Source of the DNA: Candidatus Latescibacterota bacterium
Lineage (GTDB): Bacteria > Latescibacterota > UBA2968
Assembly: GCA_022823725.1 (NCBI GenBank)
Contig: JAJEHL010000017.1
Span: forward strand, 1-64,000
Direction of reading: 5' to 3'
Length of the DNA: 64,000 nucleotides
In this document: one piece after another, positions 52,855 through 63,537 of the stretch
Layout: each line of letters opens with the position of its first letter
How positions within the stretch are numbered: the stretch's first letter is position 1
Made by a program: the position numbers and the translations under genes
Notes under the pieces: model-generated
The model's input: the letters and a program-made list of their open reading frames with translations, nothing else
Databases searched by the model: none
What the model was told of the DNA's origin: nothing

Positions 52855-54543
52855 ATGGACATGCTATTTCAGGGAGCTTCAATGGCAACGAACATTATCA
52901 TCTATCTGGCAGTTGCCATTGCCCTTATTACGTTTGGAATCGGGTGGTTTGTTAGCACCCGCATTAGAGATCGAAAAATGCGAGATATTGAGCAACAAGC
53001 AGAGAAACGCGCAATCAAACTCGCGAAACAGGAAGACCGAGATCGCAAGACAGCTTTTTTAGAAATTAAAAATAGCTGGTATGAAGAAAAGGCAGAAATT
53101 GAAAAGTCTTTTGATGAAAAACAACGTGCTTTAGATCGCCGGAACGATGAATTACACGAACAAGAGGCACGCCTCACAAAACAGGCTGAGGTCGCAAGCC
53201 AACGCGAAAAAACTTTAACCCGGCGGGAGCAAGAAGGAAGTCAAAAAGCCGTCCGTTTGGAAAAACGAGAACTGGAACTGACCGATATTCTCGATCAGCA
53301 ACGGTCGCAATTGGAGCGTATTTCGGGCATGAGCGCAGATCGCGCCCGCGAAATGCTGCTCGAAAACATCCGAAATTCACTGCGGCAGACAGCTGCAAAT
53401 ATCGGCCGAGAAATTATCGATCACGCCAGGGAACGAGCCGACCGCGAAGCTAAGAAAATTCTGGCACAGGCAATAGAACGCTGTTCCACCGACCAAACCG
53501 TTCAATCATCCATATCGGTCGTCACATTGCCCGATGATCATATCAAGGGGCGGATTGTCGGCAAAGAGGGACGCAATATCATTGCTTTTGAAGCGGCCAC
53601 CGGTGTGAAAGTCATTGTAAACGATACACCCGAGGCGGTTGTCTTATCCAGCTTTGATCCGGTCAAGCGCGATGTGGCACGCCTGTCCATGGAGCAATTG
53701 GTGCGCGACGGGCGCATCAATCCAAGCCGCGTTGAAGCGGTTGTTGCCAATTGCGAAAAAAAGATCTACTCACTCATTGCCGAAGAAGGCCGTCAGGCAG
53801 TGCGCGAATTGGGTATTGAATCATTGCACCCAGAACTGGTCAAACTGGTCGGGAAGCTCAAGTACCGCACGAGTTATGGGCAAAGCGTTTTGGGGCATTC
53901 CAAAGAAGTGGCTTTTCTGGCCGGTGCAATGGCAGCAGAATTGGGCATGGACGAAAAACTCGCGCGGCGATGTGGGCTATTGCACGATATCGGCAAAGCC
54001 GTGGACCAGGAACTCGAGGGAAAACACACCGATATTGGTGCGCATCTGGCTGGCAAATACGGCGAGGGCAAAGAGGTTATCAACGGCATTTTTTATCACC
54101 ATGGCGAGGCAGAGGCTACCACCCCACTTTCGTTTTTGGTCAAAGCAGCCGATGCGATTTCTTCATCGCGGCCCGGCGCTCGGCGAGACGATGCCGAAGG
54201 GTATATCAAACGGGTGCGAGATTTAGAGGAGGTGGCGCAGGCTTTCGATGGTGTGCGCGATGCTTATGCCATCAATGCCGGACGCGAAGTGCGCGTGCTG
54301 GTCAATGCCGGGCACGTGAACGACGAACAGGCCAAAGATCTGTCCTTTGCCATTGCCGAGCGCATTCGCGAGGAAATGACCTATCCGGGCGAGGTTCAGA
54401 TCACGGTAATTAGACAAACAATTTCCACAGATTGGGCGGGCCGCTCTGGCAAACGCATCCCGCGCAGTCGGGGACGACGCTACGGTCGGCGCGGGCGCAA
54501 TAGCAATTACCGCTCGGGATCTTCTACAAAGGCCAGCGCGTAA
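52855..54543 (+). CDS. rny: Ribonuclease Y with a basic C-terminal extension
   Basis: Membrane-anchored endonuclease that starts mRNA decay. 562 residues: N-terminal membrane helix (IIIYLAVAIALITFGIGWFV), long charged coiled coil to about residue 215, KH domain (HIKGRIVGKEGRNIIAFEAA), then HD domain with CGLLHDIGK and YHHGEAE. After the usual end near VIRQ there are some 40 extra residues rich in R, G and S (RSRGRRYGRRGRNSNYRSGS). ATG 52855 follows AGGAGG. IscU-like gene follows after 4 nt. Confidence 0.93.
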   Translation: MDMLFQGASMATNIIIYLAVAIALITFGIGWFVSTRIRDRKMRDIEQQAEKRAIKLAKQEDRDRKTAFLEIKNSWYEEKAEIEKSFDEKQRALDRRNDELHEQEARLTKQAEVASQREKTLTRREQEGSQKAVRLEKRELELTDILDQQRSQLERISGMSADRAREMLLENIRNSLRQTAANIGREIIDHARERADREAKKILAQAIERCSTDQTVQSSISVVTLPDDHIKGRIVGKEGRNIIAFEAATGVKVIVNDTPEAVVLSSFDPVKRDVARLSMEQLVRDGRINPSRVEAVVANCEKKIYSLIAEEGRQAVRELGIESLHPELVKLVGKLKYRTSYGQSVLGHSKEVAFLAGAMAAELGMDEKLARRCGLLHDIGKAVDQELEGKHTDIGAHLAGKYGEGKEVINGIFYHHGEAEATTPLSFLVKAADAISSSRPGARRDDAEGYIKRVRDLEEVAQAFDGVRDAYAINAGREVRVLVNAGHVNDEQAKDLSFAIAERIREEMTYPGEVQITVIRQTISTDWAGRSGKRIPRSRGRRYGRRGRNSNYRSGSSTKASA

Positions 54544-54547
54544 TTCC

Positions 54548-54922
54548 ATGTCTGACGGTTATTCCAGGGTTGTGCGGGATCACTTTGAACATCCCAGAAA
54601 TGTCGGCGCATTGGACACCCCCGATGCAATTGGATTTGCGGAAAATCCAGCTTCAGGCACAACCTTATCCCTGTATCTTGCCATCAAAGACGGCATTATT
54701 GACCGCGCTCTTTTCCGCGCGCAGGGATGTGCTGCAACCATTGCTTCGGGATCTGTGCTCACGGAATGGGTGATTGGCAAAACGCCCCATCAAGCTTGTA
54801 AAATCGCTCGTGCCGATATCGAGACCGCGCTTGACGGCTTGCCCCCCACGCGAAAACACGCCGCTGATCTGGCAGTAGATGCCGTTCACAATGCACTTGG
54901 CAAACTGGCTCGTCAGACCTGA
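54548..54922 (+). CDS. IscU/NifU-like scaffold lacking two of three cluster cysteines
   Basis: 124 residues with the IscU/NifU fold: VRDHFEHPRNVGALDTPDA, NPASGTT, AQGCAATIASGSVLTEWVIG and LDGLPPTRKHAADLAVDAV. In true scaffolds these read NPxCGD, GCxxxxASSS and KxHCSxLA. Here the first and third cysteine and the aspartate are replaced and only the middle cysteine remains, so normal cluster assembly is not expected. It may be a carrier, regulator or a decaying copy. Followed by a strong terminator. Confidence 0.8.
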   Translation: MSDGYSRVVRDHFEHPRNVGALDTPDAIGFAENPASGTTLSLYLAIKDGIIDRALFRAQGCAATIASGSVLTEWVIGKTPHQACKIARADIETALDGLPPTRKHAADLAVDAVHNALGKLARQT

Positions 54923-54930
54923 GAATCGCG

Positions 54931-54965
54931 GGGCAGGGCATTGTTGTGCCCTGCCCTCTATTTTT
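54931..54965 (+). terminator. Intrinsic terminator before queG
   Basis: GGGCAGGGCA (54931-54940) and TGCCCTGCCC (54947-54956) form a perfect 10-bp stem with a 6-nt loop, then TCTATTTTT. Confidence 0.8.
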
Positions 54966-54976
54966 GGAGTACCTGC

Positions 54977-56104
54977 ATGACCCATCGGATTAAGGACGCG
55001 GCGCGGCGTTTGGGATTTAATCCCGTAGGGATTGCATCTGCAGATCCCCCGCAACACTGGGCATTTTATCAAAAGTGGTTGGGGATGGGCTACGCAGGCG
55101 AAATGGGGTATTTGGCACGCAATCTGGATCGGCGGTCAGATATTCGTCAAATCCTTCCAGACGCCAAATCAGTACTGTGCGTGGGTCTCAATTATCAGCC
55201 CCATTCCGATAGGTCTGATAATGGCGGTGCGCCTGAAGGACAAATTGCGCGTTATGCGCGTGGCGATGATTACCACATCGTCATGAAAGATCGCTTATTT
55301 GAATTACTGGCCGAAATCCAAAAAATAGAACCCTCTGCTGAGGGGCGGGTCTATGTCGATACCGGGCCTGTACTGGAGCGCGATTTCGCCGCCCGAGCCG
55401 GGCTGGGCTGGTTTGGTAAAAACACCTGCTTGATTGACAAAAGCCGCGGGTCCTGGTTTTTTTTGGGTGAGATTATTCTAAATCTCGATCTCGAAATCGA
55501 TCGCCCACAACCCGATCACTGCGGCACCTGTACACAGTGCCTGGATGCGTGCCCAACAGATGCTATTCCAGAACCTTATGTCGTGGATTCGCGGCGGTGT
55601 ATTTCCTATTTGACTATTGAATTGAAAGGCGCTATTCCGCGGGATTTGAGATCGGATGTGGGCAACTGGGTATTTGGATGCGATATCTGTCAGGAAGTAT
55701 GTCCCTGGAATCTCAAACACGCAAAACCGACTTCTGAAAATGCTTTTCAAGCGCGCGAGGGTTTGAATGCGCCCGCGCTGACCGACTTGCTGCACATGGA
55801 TCAAGAGACTTTTTCAAAGCGTTTTAAAAACAGCCCGATAAAACGCGCCAAACGGCGTGGATTATTGCGCAATGTTGCCGTGGCATTGGGCAATGTGGGA
55901 GGCAAATCCGAAGTTCCCGCCCTAACAGATGCCCTGAAAGATGACGAGCCGCTCGTGCGGCAACACGCAGCCTGGGCACTGGGCAAAATTGGAGGCGGGC
56001 GAGCGGGACGGACACTCGACAAAGCACTGATGTATGAACGCGATGCAGAAGTAATCAAAGAGATGCGTTTGGCAAGAAAAAAAATAAAAGGGAAACGAAC
56101 GTGA
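54977..56104 (+). CDS. queG: Epoxyqueuosine reductase QueG
   Basis: Last step of queuosine tRNA modification, cobalamin dependent. 375 residues from ATG 54977 after TTGGAG. DTGPVLERDFAARAGLGWFG and KNTCLI contain the catalytic aspartate region. Two 4Fe-4S motifs are CGTCTQCLDACP and CDICQEVCPWN. The C-terminal HEAT-like repeat (DDEPLVRQHAAWALGKIGG) is present. TGA overlaps the GTG of miaB. Confidence 0.93.
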   Translation: MTHRIKDAARRLGFNPVGIASADPPQHWAFYQKWLGMGYAGEMGYLARNLDRRSDIRQILPDAKSVLCVGLNYQPHSDRSDNGGAPEGQIARYARGDDYHIVMKDRLFELLAEIQKIEPSAEGRVYVDTGPVLERDFAARAGLGWFGKNTCLIDKSRGSWFFLGEIILNLDLEIDRPQPDHCGTCTQCLDACPTDAIPEPYVVDSRRCISYLTIELKGAIPRDLRSDVGNWVFGCDICQEVCPWNLKHAKPTSENAFQAREGLNAPALTDLLHMDQETFSKRFKNSPIKRAKRRGLLRNVAVALGNVGGKSEVPALTDALKDDEPLVRQHAAWALGKIGGGRAGRTLDKALMYERDAEVIKEMRLARKKIKGKRT

Positions 56105-57471
56105 GCGCATTGCTCGATATCGAATTAGACGGTCGCACCGTACAAACCGAGATACCTGTCTCGCCCGTGTCTGGGCAAAAGGTTTTTATCGAGACATACG
56201 GTTGCCAGATGAATGTATCGGATACAGAACTGATGCTGGGCATATTGAAGCAATCGGGCTATACCTCTGCCCATCGTCCAGAAGATGCCGACGTCATTGT
56301 GCTGAATACCTGTGCGATACGCGAACACGCCGAAGAGCGAATAAGGGGCAGATTGGGACAATTGCGCAGGCTGAAGTATCGGCGTCCAGACCTGATTATG
56401 GGTATATCGGGGTGCATGGCCAAGCATGTTTCAGAATCCCTGATGAACGACGCGCCATACCTCGATCTCGTCGTGGGGCCAGATTCGTATCGGCGACTCC
56501 CCGAACTCATTGCCGAAGCGCGTGGCGATTCAGCTCTGGACGTGCGTTTGGATCGCGGCGAATATTATATGGATATCGATCCTTTGCGCGAAAAGGGCAG
56601 CAATGCCTGGATCACCATTATGCGTGGATGCGACAAGTTTTGCACGTTCTGCATTGTGCCCTACGTGCGCGGCAGAGAGCGTAGCGTGCCAGCGCGCGAA
56701 ATTGTCAGACAAGCTCGTGCCGCTGCCGATGCGGGATTTCGAGAAGTCACCTTATTGGGCCAAACCGTCAATTCTTATCGCGATGGCACCTGCGATTTTG
56801 CCGATCTGCTTTCGATGATAGCGCGCATAGACGGCATTTCCCGCATTCGTTTTACCTCGCCTCACCCGAGTGACTTCTCTGAAAAATTCATTGAAACCAT
56901 GGCGCGTGAAAAGAAAATTTGTCGCTTTATTCATTTGCCTGTGCAGTCCGGATCAAACCGCGTTTTAGAAGCGATGAAGCGCAGCTATACGGTCGAAGAT
57001 TATCTCGCCCTGGTCGATGATTTGCGCAACGCAATGCCGGATCTGTGTTTGAGTACGGATATTATCGCCGGCTTCTCTGGCGAAACACAAACTGACTTCG
57101 AGGCTACGTTGACATTAATGGCGCAGGTGCGTTATGACTCCGCATTTATGTTTAAGTATTCCGCGCGAAAAGGCACAGTCGCCTTCCGCGAGATGCCCGA
57201 TACGGTATCAGAAGAGGAAAAGGGGCAAAGGCTCGAAACCATTATTGCACAACAAAATCGCATATCTGAAGAAATCAATGCGACTTATATCGGTCGCACC
57301 CTCGAGGTTTTGGTACAGGGAAATGCCCGCAAAGGCGAGGGTTTGGCCGTGGGAAAATCCGATGGTTTCAAGACGGTCGTATTTCCCCGAGAGGGCATCG
57401 CAGACAACGCGATAGCCGATGTCGAAATTACCCAAACGACCCTGCGCACACTGACCGGGCGGAGGGTGTAA
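56101..57471 (+). CDS. miaB: tRNA methylthiotransferase MiaB
   Basis: Radical-SAM enzyme adding the 2-methylthio group to i6A37 of tRNA. 456 residues: N-terminal cluster cysteines in [17 protein letters not shown] and GISGCMAK; radical SAM motif [27 protein letters not shown]-terminal TRAM domain. GTG start coupled to queG; the last base of its TAA is the first base of the lipA ATG. Confidence 0.95.
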   Translation: MSALLDIELDGRTVQTEIPVSPVSGQKVFIETYGCQMNVSDTELMLGILKQSGYTSAHRPEDADVIVLNTCAIREHAEERIRGRLGQLRRLKYRRPDLIMGISGCMAKHVSESLMNDAPYLDLVVGPDSYRRLPELIAEARGDSALDVRLDRGEYYMDIDPLREKGSNAWITIMRGCDKFCTFCIVPYVRGRERSVPAREIVRQARAAADAGFREVTLLGQTVNSYRDGTCDFADLLSMIARIDGISRIRFTSPHPSDFSEKFIETMAREKKICRFIHLPVQSGSNRVLEAMKRSYTVEDYLALVDDLRNAMPDLCLSTDIIAGFSGETQTDFEATLTLMAQVRYDSAFMFKYSARKGTVAFREMPDTVSEEEKGQRLETIIAQQNRISEEINATYIGRTLEVLVQGNARKGEGLAVGKSDGFKTVVFPREGIADNAIADVEITQTTLRTLTGRRV

Positions 57472-58355
57472 TGAATGGTTTGATGGACATAAAAGCACCT
57501 CCTGTACACCGCAGGCGCCTGCCCGAATGGTTTCGCGTACCAGCCCCGGGAAGTGAGGGGTACCGCGCATTGAAAAACTTAATGCGCGGGTTAAATCTCC
57601 ATACAGTCTGCGAAAGTGCGCGCTGTCCCAATATCGGCGAATGCTGGAACTCGGGTACTGCGACATTTATGATTTTGGGAGATGTGTGTACGCGGAGTTG
57701 TGGATTTTGCGCGGTGAAAACCGGCCGCCCTGAGAGCCTTGATACCGAAGAACCCGAACGGGTCGCCGAAGCCGTGCAGACGATGGGATTGCGGCATGCA
57801 GTAGTCACCTCTGTGAATCGCGATGAACTCCCGGACGGGGGCGCACGCATTTTTGCCGAAACGATATGTGCAATTCGGCGGTTGTGCAGACACACAAAGG
57901 TCGAAGTCTTGATACCAGATTTTCAGGGCAATTGGCGGGCATTGCGCGTGGTCATAGAAGCAGCACCCGATATCTTAAACCACAATGTCGAAACCGTGCC
58001 GCGCCTGTATAAAACCATGCGTCCCCAGGCAAAATACGACAGGTCACTAACACTTTTGAAACGAGCCAAAGCAATGGGACGCGGTATGCCCACCAAGTCG
58101 GGTATTATGGTCGGCGCTGGTGAAACCATAGTCGAGGTGCGTCAGACGATACGAGATATCGCAGGTTGCAAAACAGATATTCTCACAATAGGGCAATATC
58201 TACAACCATCTGCCCAACACGTTCCTGTGGCGCGCTTTTACCATCCCGATGAATTTTTGGATCTCAAACAATTCGCGCTCACACTCGGTTTTCGGCATGT
58301 CGAATCCGGTCCACTGGTGCGCAGTTCCTACCATGCCGCCGATCAAGTGACTTGA
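57471..58355 (+). CDS. lipA: Lipoyl synthase LipA
   Basis: Radical-SAM enzyme inserting two sulfurs into octanoyl groups. 294 residues with auxiliary cluster cysteines ([13 protein letters not shown]), the radical SAM motif [21 protein letters not shown], and the C-terminal RSSYHA with the conserved serine. Coupled to miaB (TAATG). No lipB in the window. Confidence 0.95.
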   Translation: MNGLMDIKAPPVHRRRLPEWFRVPAPGSEGYRALKNLMRGLNLHTVCESARCPNIGECWNSGTATFMILGDVCTRSCGFCAVKTGRPESLDTEEPERVAEAVQTMGLRHAVVTSVNRDELPDGGARIFAETICAIRRLCRHTKVEVLIPDFQGNWRALRVVIEAAPDILNHNVETVPRLYKTMRPQAKYDRSLTLLKRAKAMGRGMPTKSGIMVGAGETIVEVRQTIRDIAGCKTDILTIGQYLQPSAQHVPVARFYHPDEFLDLKQFALTLGFRHVESGPLVRSSYHAADQVT

Positions 58356-58440
58356 TAATCCTTGATTCCATTCTCTCAACTCTTTATACTGTCTTAAATT
58401 CCAGCCGGGGAATTGTTGTATATACACCTGGAGGATCGTT

Positions 58441-59814
58441 ATGCGTTTCATAAAATGGTATGTGGCGCTGGTTGCCACCTGTTTTTGGGCAACGGCTTAT
58501 GGGCAAGAGGATATGCCAATATATCGAGATATGCCTTTGCACTCAAAAGGTGAGTTGCGCGTTTTTGCCGAAACTGCCGCATTTCGGGGACCCCAAAACC
58601 TCACGCGCCTGGAAATCTATACATTAATCGATGCGCGACAATTGCAGTTTGTACCCGAAGACGGCAAATACGTATCCCAAATTGACTTTGAGCTTTCTAT
58701 GCAAGATTCCGCGGGAAATCCCACAGTACAAGAGTTGTGGACGCGAAATGTTTCGGTGGAAAATATCCGAGAATTGAAACAGGATGGCGCGCTAGTACGC
58801 GATATCATCGCCCTTGATATCGCGCCAGCCCCCTACAAAATGACGCTGACGGCCGAAGATATTTACGGAGATATTTCAGGTACCTGTGAAGGAAATATGC
58901 GCGTGCGTCGTTTTGAGGGCACGGAGTTGGTCGTAAGCGATGTGATATTCGCTTCGGAATTAAAAAAAGCTGAATCTGCCGGGCGCTTTGTCAAAAATGG
59001 ATGGCGTGTCGTGCCCAATACAACGCGGTTCTTCCGCACAGGTAAGCCGATTCAGATCTATTTTGAGGTTTACAACTTCAAGGCCATGCCCAACAACCCC
59101 AATGATTCATTTGTCCTGGGATACAGTCTGCTCGACACCGCCGATGTCGTTGTCAAATCGTATCCGGCGAAGCGATTGATCAAGCCCGGCGAAAGCGTGG
59201 TAAAAACAGAAATCCTGGAAACAGAAGGACTATCTGGCGGCGCGTACGATTTACAAGTCGAGTTATTTGATCGCGGCACGCGCGAACATGTGCGGCACAA
59301 ACGCAAAGTTTTTCTCCTTTCAGATGAAAATGAAAACCCACAATTGACCGAGGCGCAACAGGAGCAATTGCGATATTTTCAAACCATTCATCACATTGCG
59401 TCTGAAAAAGATCTCTCCCTGTACGAGTCTTTGCCAACACAGGCGACGAAAATGAAATTCCTCTACGCATTTTGGAAGAAGTTGGATCCAACCCCGGGTA
59501 CGCCCTTAAATGAACGGCTTCAAGACCATATAAATCGCATGAAATACTCTGATGATACGTTTACATCGCAGCCGGGCAAGCGGGGATCGGATACGGATCA
59601 AGGGCGTGTTTATGTCAAATACGGACCGCCCAGCGAGCGCGACTATACCACATCGGCTTCGATAGGAAAAGCCATAGATACCTGGACTTACGAAAAGTCG
59701 GGACGATATATTTTTGTATTTTTTGATCGCCGTGGAACCGGCGTTTACGAATTGGTACATTCGACCATGTCGGGTGAAATCTACAATCCCGATTGGCAAA
59801 GCACAGCATTTTAA
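58441..59814 (+). CDS. Exported GWxTD-domain protein
   Basis: 457 residues with a signal peptide (WYVALVATCFWATAYG), a beta-rich middle part and a C-terminal GWxTD-type domain: LDPTPGTPLNE, SDTDQGRVYVKYGPPSER and IFVFFDRRGTGVYELVHST. The usual GWxTDRG is changed to GSDTDQG. The domain is largely found in FCB-type phyla; function is unknown. GGAGG lies before the ATG. The next gene starts 9 nt later. Confidence 0.8.
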   Translation: MRFIKWYVALVATCFWATAYGQEDMPIYRDMPLHSKGELRVFAETAAFRGPQNLTRLEIYTLIDARQLQFVPEDGKYVSQIDFELSMQDSAGNPTVQELWTRNVSVENIRELKQDGALVRDIIALDIAPAPYKMTLTAEDIYGDISGTCEGNMRVRRFEGTELVVSDVIFASELKKAESAGRFVKNGWRVVPNTTRFFRTGKPIQIYFEVYNFKAMPNNPNDSFVLGYSLLDTADVVVKSYPAKRLIKPGESVVKTEILETEGLSGGAYDLQVELFDRGTREHVRHKRKVFLLSDENENPQLTEAQQEQLRYFQTIHHIASEKDLSLYESLPTQATKMKFLYAFWKKLDPTPGTPLNERLQDHINRMKYSDDTFTSQPGKRGSDTDQGRVYVKYGPPSERDYTTSASIGKAIDTWTYEKSGRYIFVFFDRRGTGVYELVHSTMSGEIYNPDWQSTAF

Positions 59815-59823
59815 AGGATATTG

Positions 59824-62800
59824 ATGGATCCTCGATTTACATTTGAAAAAGGCACGGGCATTTTTACAGGCAATGAATTGATTGTCAAGGGTAGCCTCGA
59901 AGGCGGCATGGGTTTGATGACGGGATATCCCGGCTCACCCGTGGCAGAAGTATTTGATGCAGCAGAGCGCATTCGCGAGTTGTTGGTGGAAAAAGGCGTG
60001 ATGGTGCAAATTGCCAACAACGAGGCTCTGGGGGCTGCGCGTCTCAATGGGGCGCAGATGGAATCTATTCGCGCCATCGCGGTAATGAAAAGCGTGGGCG
60101 CGCATGTCGCTTCAGACGCGCTGGCACTGGGCAATATGGCCGGAACGGGTGAAGGCGCTGCTGCAGTTGCTGTATTTGGCGATGATACATGGTCTGAGGG
60201 TACACAAGTGCCCGCGGATTCTCGCTTTATCGCCAAACATCTGTACATGCCCGTATTTGAACCCAGCACCTTTCAGGAAATGAAAGACTGGATCAAAGTC
60301 GCCTTTGAATTGTCGGAAAAAACCCGGCTTTATATCGCCTACCTCGTGACATCCAATCAGGCAGATGGCGGGGGCACAGTTGAAGTACACGCAAACCAGT
60401 TTCCCGAAAAAACATTTAACCACCCCATCCGCCTAGATCCACAGACGATTTCTCCAGATGATCGCGTCATTATCCCACCGCATACCGTAATTAAAGAAAA
60501 GGAGGTCCTCGAGCAGCGTTTTCCCAGGCTGCTCACCCTCGCAAAAGAATACGAGTTGAATCGAATTTTATATCGGCCAGACTCTGGCAAAAAGCGGATC
60601 GGCTTTGTCACCAGCAGTTTGGCCTATTGTTATTTGGAACACGCGCTCAATATGGTTGGGTTGGGTGGTAGTATTCCCATTTTGAAATACGGGATTACGT
60701 ATCCGATTGATTCGGAGATTTTGCGCGAATTTACAAATATGGTCGATGAAATTTACGTGGTGGAAGAAAAACGCGGCTTTCTGGAAGAACAAATTGCCAC
60801 TGCTTTGCAAAACCTGTATCAAGCCGGTAAAACAAATGCGTTTCGGATATGGGGCAAGCGCTTTCCCAATGGACGCGGTTTTCCCGACAGTTGTGGCCTG
60901 AATCCGAGCATCGCGCTCAATGTGCTGGCTCCAGTGTTGAAATCACTCGACGACCCCACAGTCCCCGTAGATGCCGAGCGCATCGATACGGTTGTCGCCT
61001 TGATGGCGCAGACAGAGACCTATGACCTGAGTGCATCGGTTCGCACACCCTCGTTTTGTCCGGGCTGCCCGCACCGCGATTCAGCCAGTGTGCTGGACAA
61101 GATGATCGACGATTTTCAAGATGGCGATTACATGCGGCGCAAGCACGGCACAGATTCGATGGATCTGATTTTTCACGGAGATATTGGATGTTACTCCCTG
61201 TTGAAATACGAGCCATTTAACCGCCTGATGCACAACTTGTCGGGAATGGGACTCGGCGGCGGCACGGGTGCGGGTATCGATCCTTTTATCGATAACAAAC
61301 AACTCGTATTCATGGGCGATTCGACATTTTTCCACAGTGGAATATCGGCGATCTCCGATTCGATTAAACACGGGCAAGATATTACATACATCATTTTAGA
61401 CAATAAGACCACGGCAATGACAGGGCATCAGCCCACGCCAGGAGTAGATATTGACCTGATGGGACGCCCGACCTTTGCCCAGGATATTGAACAGATCGTG
61501 AGCGGTTTGGGGGGCGGTACAAACGGCCCGGTGATGGTCGCCCGCATGAATCCGGCAAACCGGGAAGCGTATCGCGATGTCCTGGAGCAGGCACTTCTAA
61601 AAGACGGCGTCAAAATTGTCATTGCCGACAAAGAGTGCGGCATCACATATCACCGTCGCGAGCGCGCAGAGCAGATACAGGCCGTTCGAGACAAAGGATT
61701 TCTGCCAGAAGAAACCCACATCAACATCACGCCAGAAGTCTGCGAATATTGTCTGGAATGCACACAAGCAACCGGATGCAGCGGCTTGACCGTAGAAGAA
61801 TCGCTTCACGGTCCAAAAGTCGCGACCGATCTGTCCTTGTGCGTTGCAGATGGCGCGTGTACAAAAGTCGAAGTTGCCAATGGCGATAAAACGTGTCCCT
61901 CTTTTGAACATCTGACAATTCACCGATCGCGCGCGCCCGAAGTGCAAACCGAATCGATAAATCTATCAAATATTCCCGAACCCAAATCCCGCGACTTTGA
62001 TACAGCGTGGTACGCGTATGTGGCCGGCGTAGGCGGCATGGGCATCAATACCATTTCTGCGATTATTGCCGTTGCAGGCGCAAAGCAGGGATATACCGTG
62101 CGCTTCACCAATAAAAAAGGCCTGGCTATCCGCAACGGCGGTGTGTATTCGCACGTCAGTTTTACCAAAGACGAGCGGGTGATTTCACAATTGACGCCCT
62201 ATGGACATGCAGACTTGCTCTTGGGATTGGATATTCTGGAGGCCGTGCGCGGTTTAGACCCAAATGGAACCGGCCGCGTGGGTAGCCCACAGCGCACCAC
62301 AGCCGTCGTGGAAACCGGCAAGCGCGAGACCATTTTGTCGATGATTGGACGAGACGATTTTGATACAGATCACCTGGAGGATATGTTGCGGCGTTATACC
62401 AACCCCGACACGTATTTTGGGATGGATCTCGGCGAAATCTCCGAACGATATCTGGGCAATAAAATCTATGCCAATAGCATCTTGTTGGGCGCGGCATTTC
62501 AACGGGGAGCACTGCCCCTCACGCTGGAAAATATCCGGTGGGCGATGAAGCAAAATATCAAATCAAATGAACTCGAAGCCAATCTCAAAGCATTTGAGAT
62601 GGGGCGCAAAGCCGCGCTGGATCCCGATGCATTTTTCAAACCCAAACTCGCAACCACATACAGGGACCTCATTGACGATAAAGCGGAAATTTTGACAAAA
62701 ACGCGGAGCGACAAATTGGCCGAGACCTATCGCACCCTCTCAGAGACAGTCGCCGACTGGTCACTTGCCGACGCGACAAAATTGCAATTTGCCCTCGGCG

Positions 62801-63429
62801 TTTACGACCTCATTCAATGGGGCGGCCTCGAATACGCGCAGTCTTATGTCGTCCGCGTAAAAAGGATTTACGACCGCGATAATGCCCAATATCAGTATCG
62901 CGCAACCGATGCTGTGGTGCGCTTTCTCGCCCGTGTGATGGCCTATAAAGATGAAATCTATGTGGCCCATCTGTTGACGAGCGAAGAAAAATATCGCCGC
63001 GATCGCACGCGATACGATGTCGATCAGAGTCGCGGCGACCGGATATCTTACAGGCATTTAACCCGCCCGCATTTCACCGTGCTGGGGTTGGACATCAAAT
63101 TCGATATTCAAACCCGCGACTGGATGCTCAATCTCATGAAGCGCGCGCGTTTTTTACGCAGGCTACCGGCCTGGCATCGCGAAGAAAAAAACTACCGAGA
63201 CTGGTATATCGATCTCGTAGATAATTTTGATTTTGACAGTACAGAGCGATACGATACTTATGTGAAAGCACTACGCCTGCCCGACGATGTGCGGGGCTAC
63301 CGCGAGGTAATCTGGCCCAAAATGGCCGCCGCAAAAAAGATGGCAAACTACTGGCTCAATGACAAAGGAACACCCCCCAAACTCGACCGCGAGGTCCTCG
63401 ATATTGAGCCTGTGGTGGAAAACGCTTAG
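59824..63429 (+). CDS. Fused indolepyruvate ferredoxin oxidoreductase
   Basis: Oxidatively decarboxylates aryl (or related) 2-oxoacids to acyl-CoA using thiamine diphosphate, passing electrons to ferredoxin. About 1201 residues. Alpha part at the start (MTGYPGSPVAEVFD); ThDP-binding CPGCPHRD and GDSTFFHSGI; cysteines CEYCLEC and onwards for a cluster; the gamma-like domain from about residue 735 (AGVGGMGINTISAIIAVAGA). Fusion of IorA- and IorB-like parts in one chain is known. ATG 59824 is preferred to TTG 59821 given AAAGGA. Confidence 0.9.
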   Translation: MDPRFTFEKGTGIFTGNELIVKGSLEGGMGLMTGYPGSPVAEVFDAAERIRELLVEKGVMVQIANNEALGAARLNGAQMESIRAIAVMKSVGAHVASDALALGNMAGTGEGAAAVAVFGDDTWSEGTQVPADSRFIAKHLYMPVFEPSTFQEMKDWIKVAFELSEKTRLYIAYLVTSNQADGGGTVEVHANQFPEKTFNHPIRLDPQTISPDDRVIIPPHTVIKEKEVLEQRFPRLLTLAKEYELNRILYRPDSGKKRIGFVTSSLAYCYLEHALNMVGLGGSIPILKYGITYPIDSEILREFTNMVDEIYVVEEKRGFLEEQIATALQNLYQAGKTNAFRIWGKRFPNGRGFPDSCGLNPSIALNVLAPVLKSLDDPTVPVDAERIDTVVALMAQTETYDLSASVRTPSFCPGCPHRDSASVLDKMIDDFQDGDYMRRKHGTDSMDLIFHGDIGCYSLLKYEPFNRLMHNLSGMGLGGGTGAGIDPFIDNKQLVFMGDSTFFHSGISAISDSIKHGQDITYIILDNKTTAMTGHQPTPGVDIDLMGRPTFAQDIEQIVSGLGGGTNGPVMVARMNPANREAYRDVLEQALLKDGVKIVIADKECGITYHRRERAEQIQAVRDKGFLPEETHINITPEVCEYCLECTQATGCSGLTVEESLHGPKVATDLSLCVADGACTKVEVANGDKTCPSFEHLTIHRSRAPEVQTESINLSNIPEPKSRDFDTAWYAYVAGVGGMGINTISAIIAVAGAKQGYTVRFTNKKGLAIRNGGVYSHVSFTKDERVISQLTPYGHADLLLGLDILEAVRGLDPNGTGRVGSPQRTTAVVETGKRETILSMIGRDDFDTDHLEDMLRRYTNPDTYFGMDLGEISERYLGNKIYANSILLGAAFQRGALPLTLENIRWAMKQNIKSNELEANLKAFEMGRKAALDPDAFFKPKLATTYRDLIDDKAEILTKTRSDKLAETYRTLSETVADWSLADATKLQFALGVYDLIQWGGLEYAQSYVVRVKRIYDRDNAQYQYRATDAVVRFLARVMAYKDEIYVAHLLTSEEKYRRDRTRYDVDQSRGDRISYRHLTRPHFTVLGLDIKFDIQTRDWMLNLMKRARFLRRLPAWHREEKNYRDWYIDLVDNFDFDSTERYDTYVKALRLPDDVRGYREVIWPKMAAAKKMANYWLNDKGTPPKLDREVLDIEPVVENA

Positions 63430-63537
63430 GCGCTCTGCAAAACAAAACGAGATTTTCTTGAATCAAACGCTTTGATTGGTTATATTCCGCATTCGCAATT
63501 TTCTAAATAAAACGCATACTTATAAGGAGGATGTATT

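Noticed and set aside
52709-53062. 117-codon frame upstream of and overlapping rny
   Set aside because: It overlaps the RNase Y start, has no recognisable domain, and its latter half is a shadow of rny.
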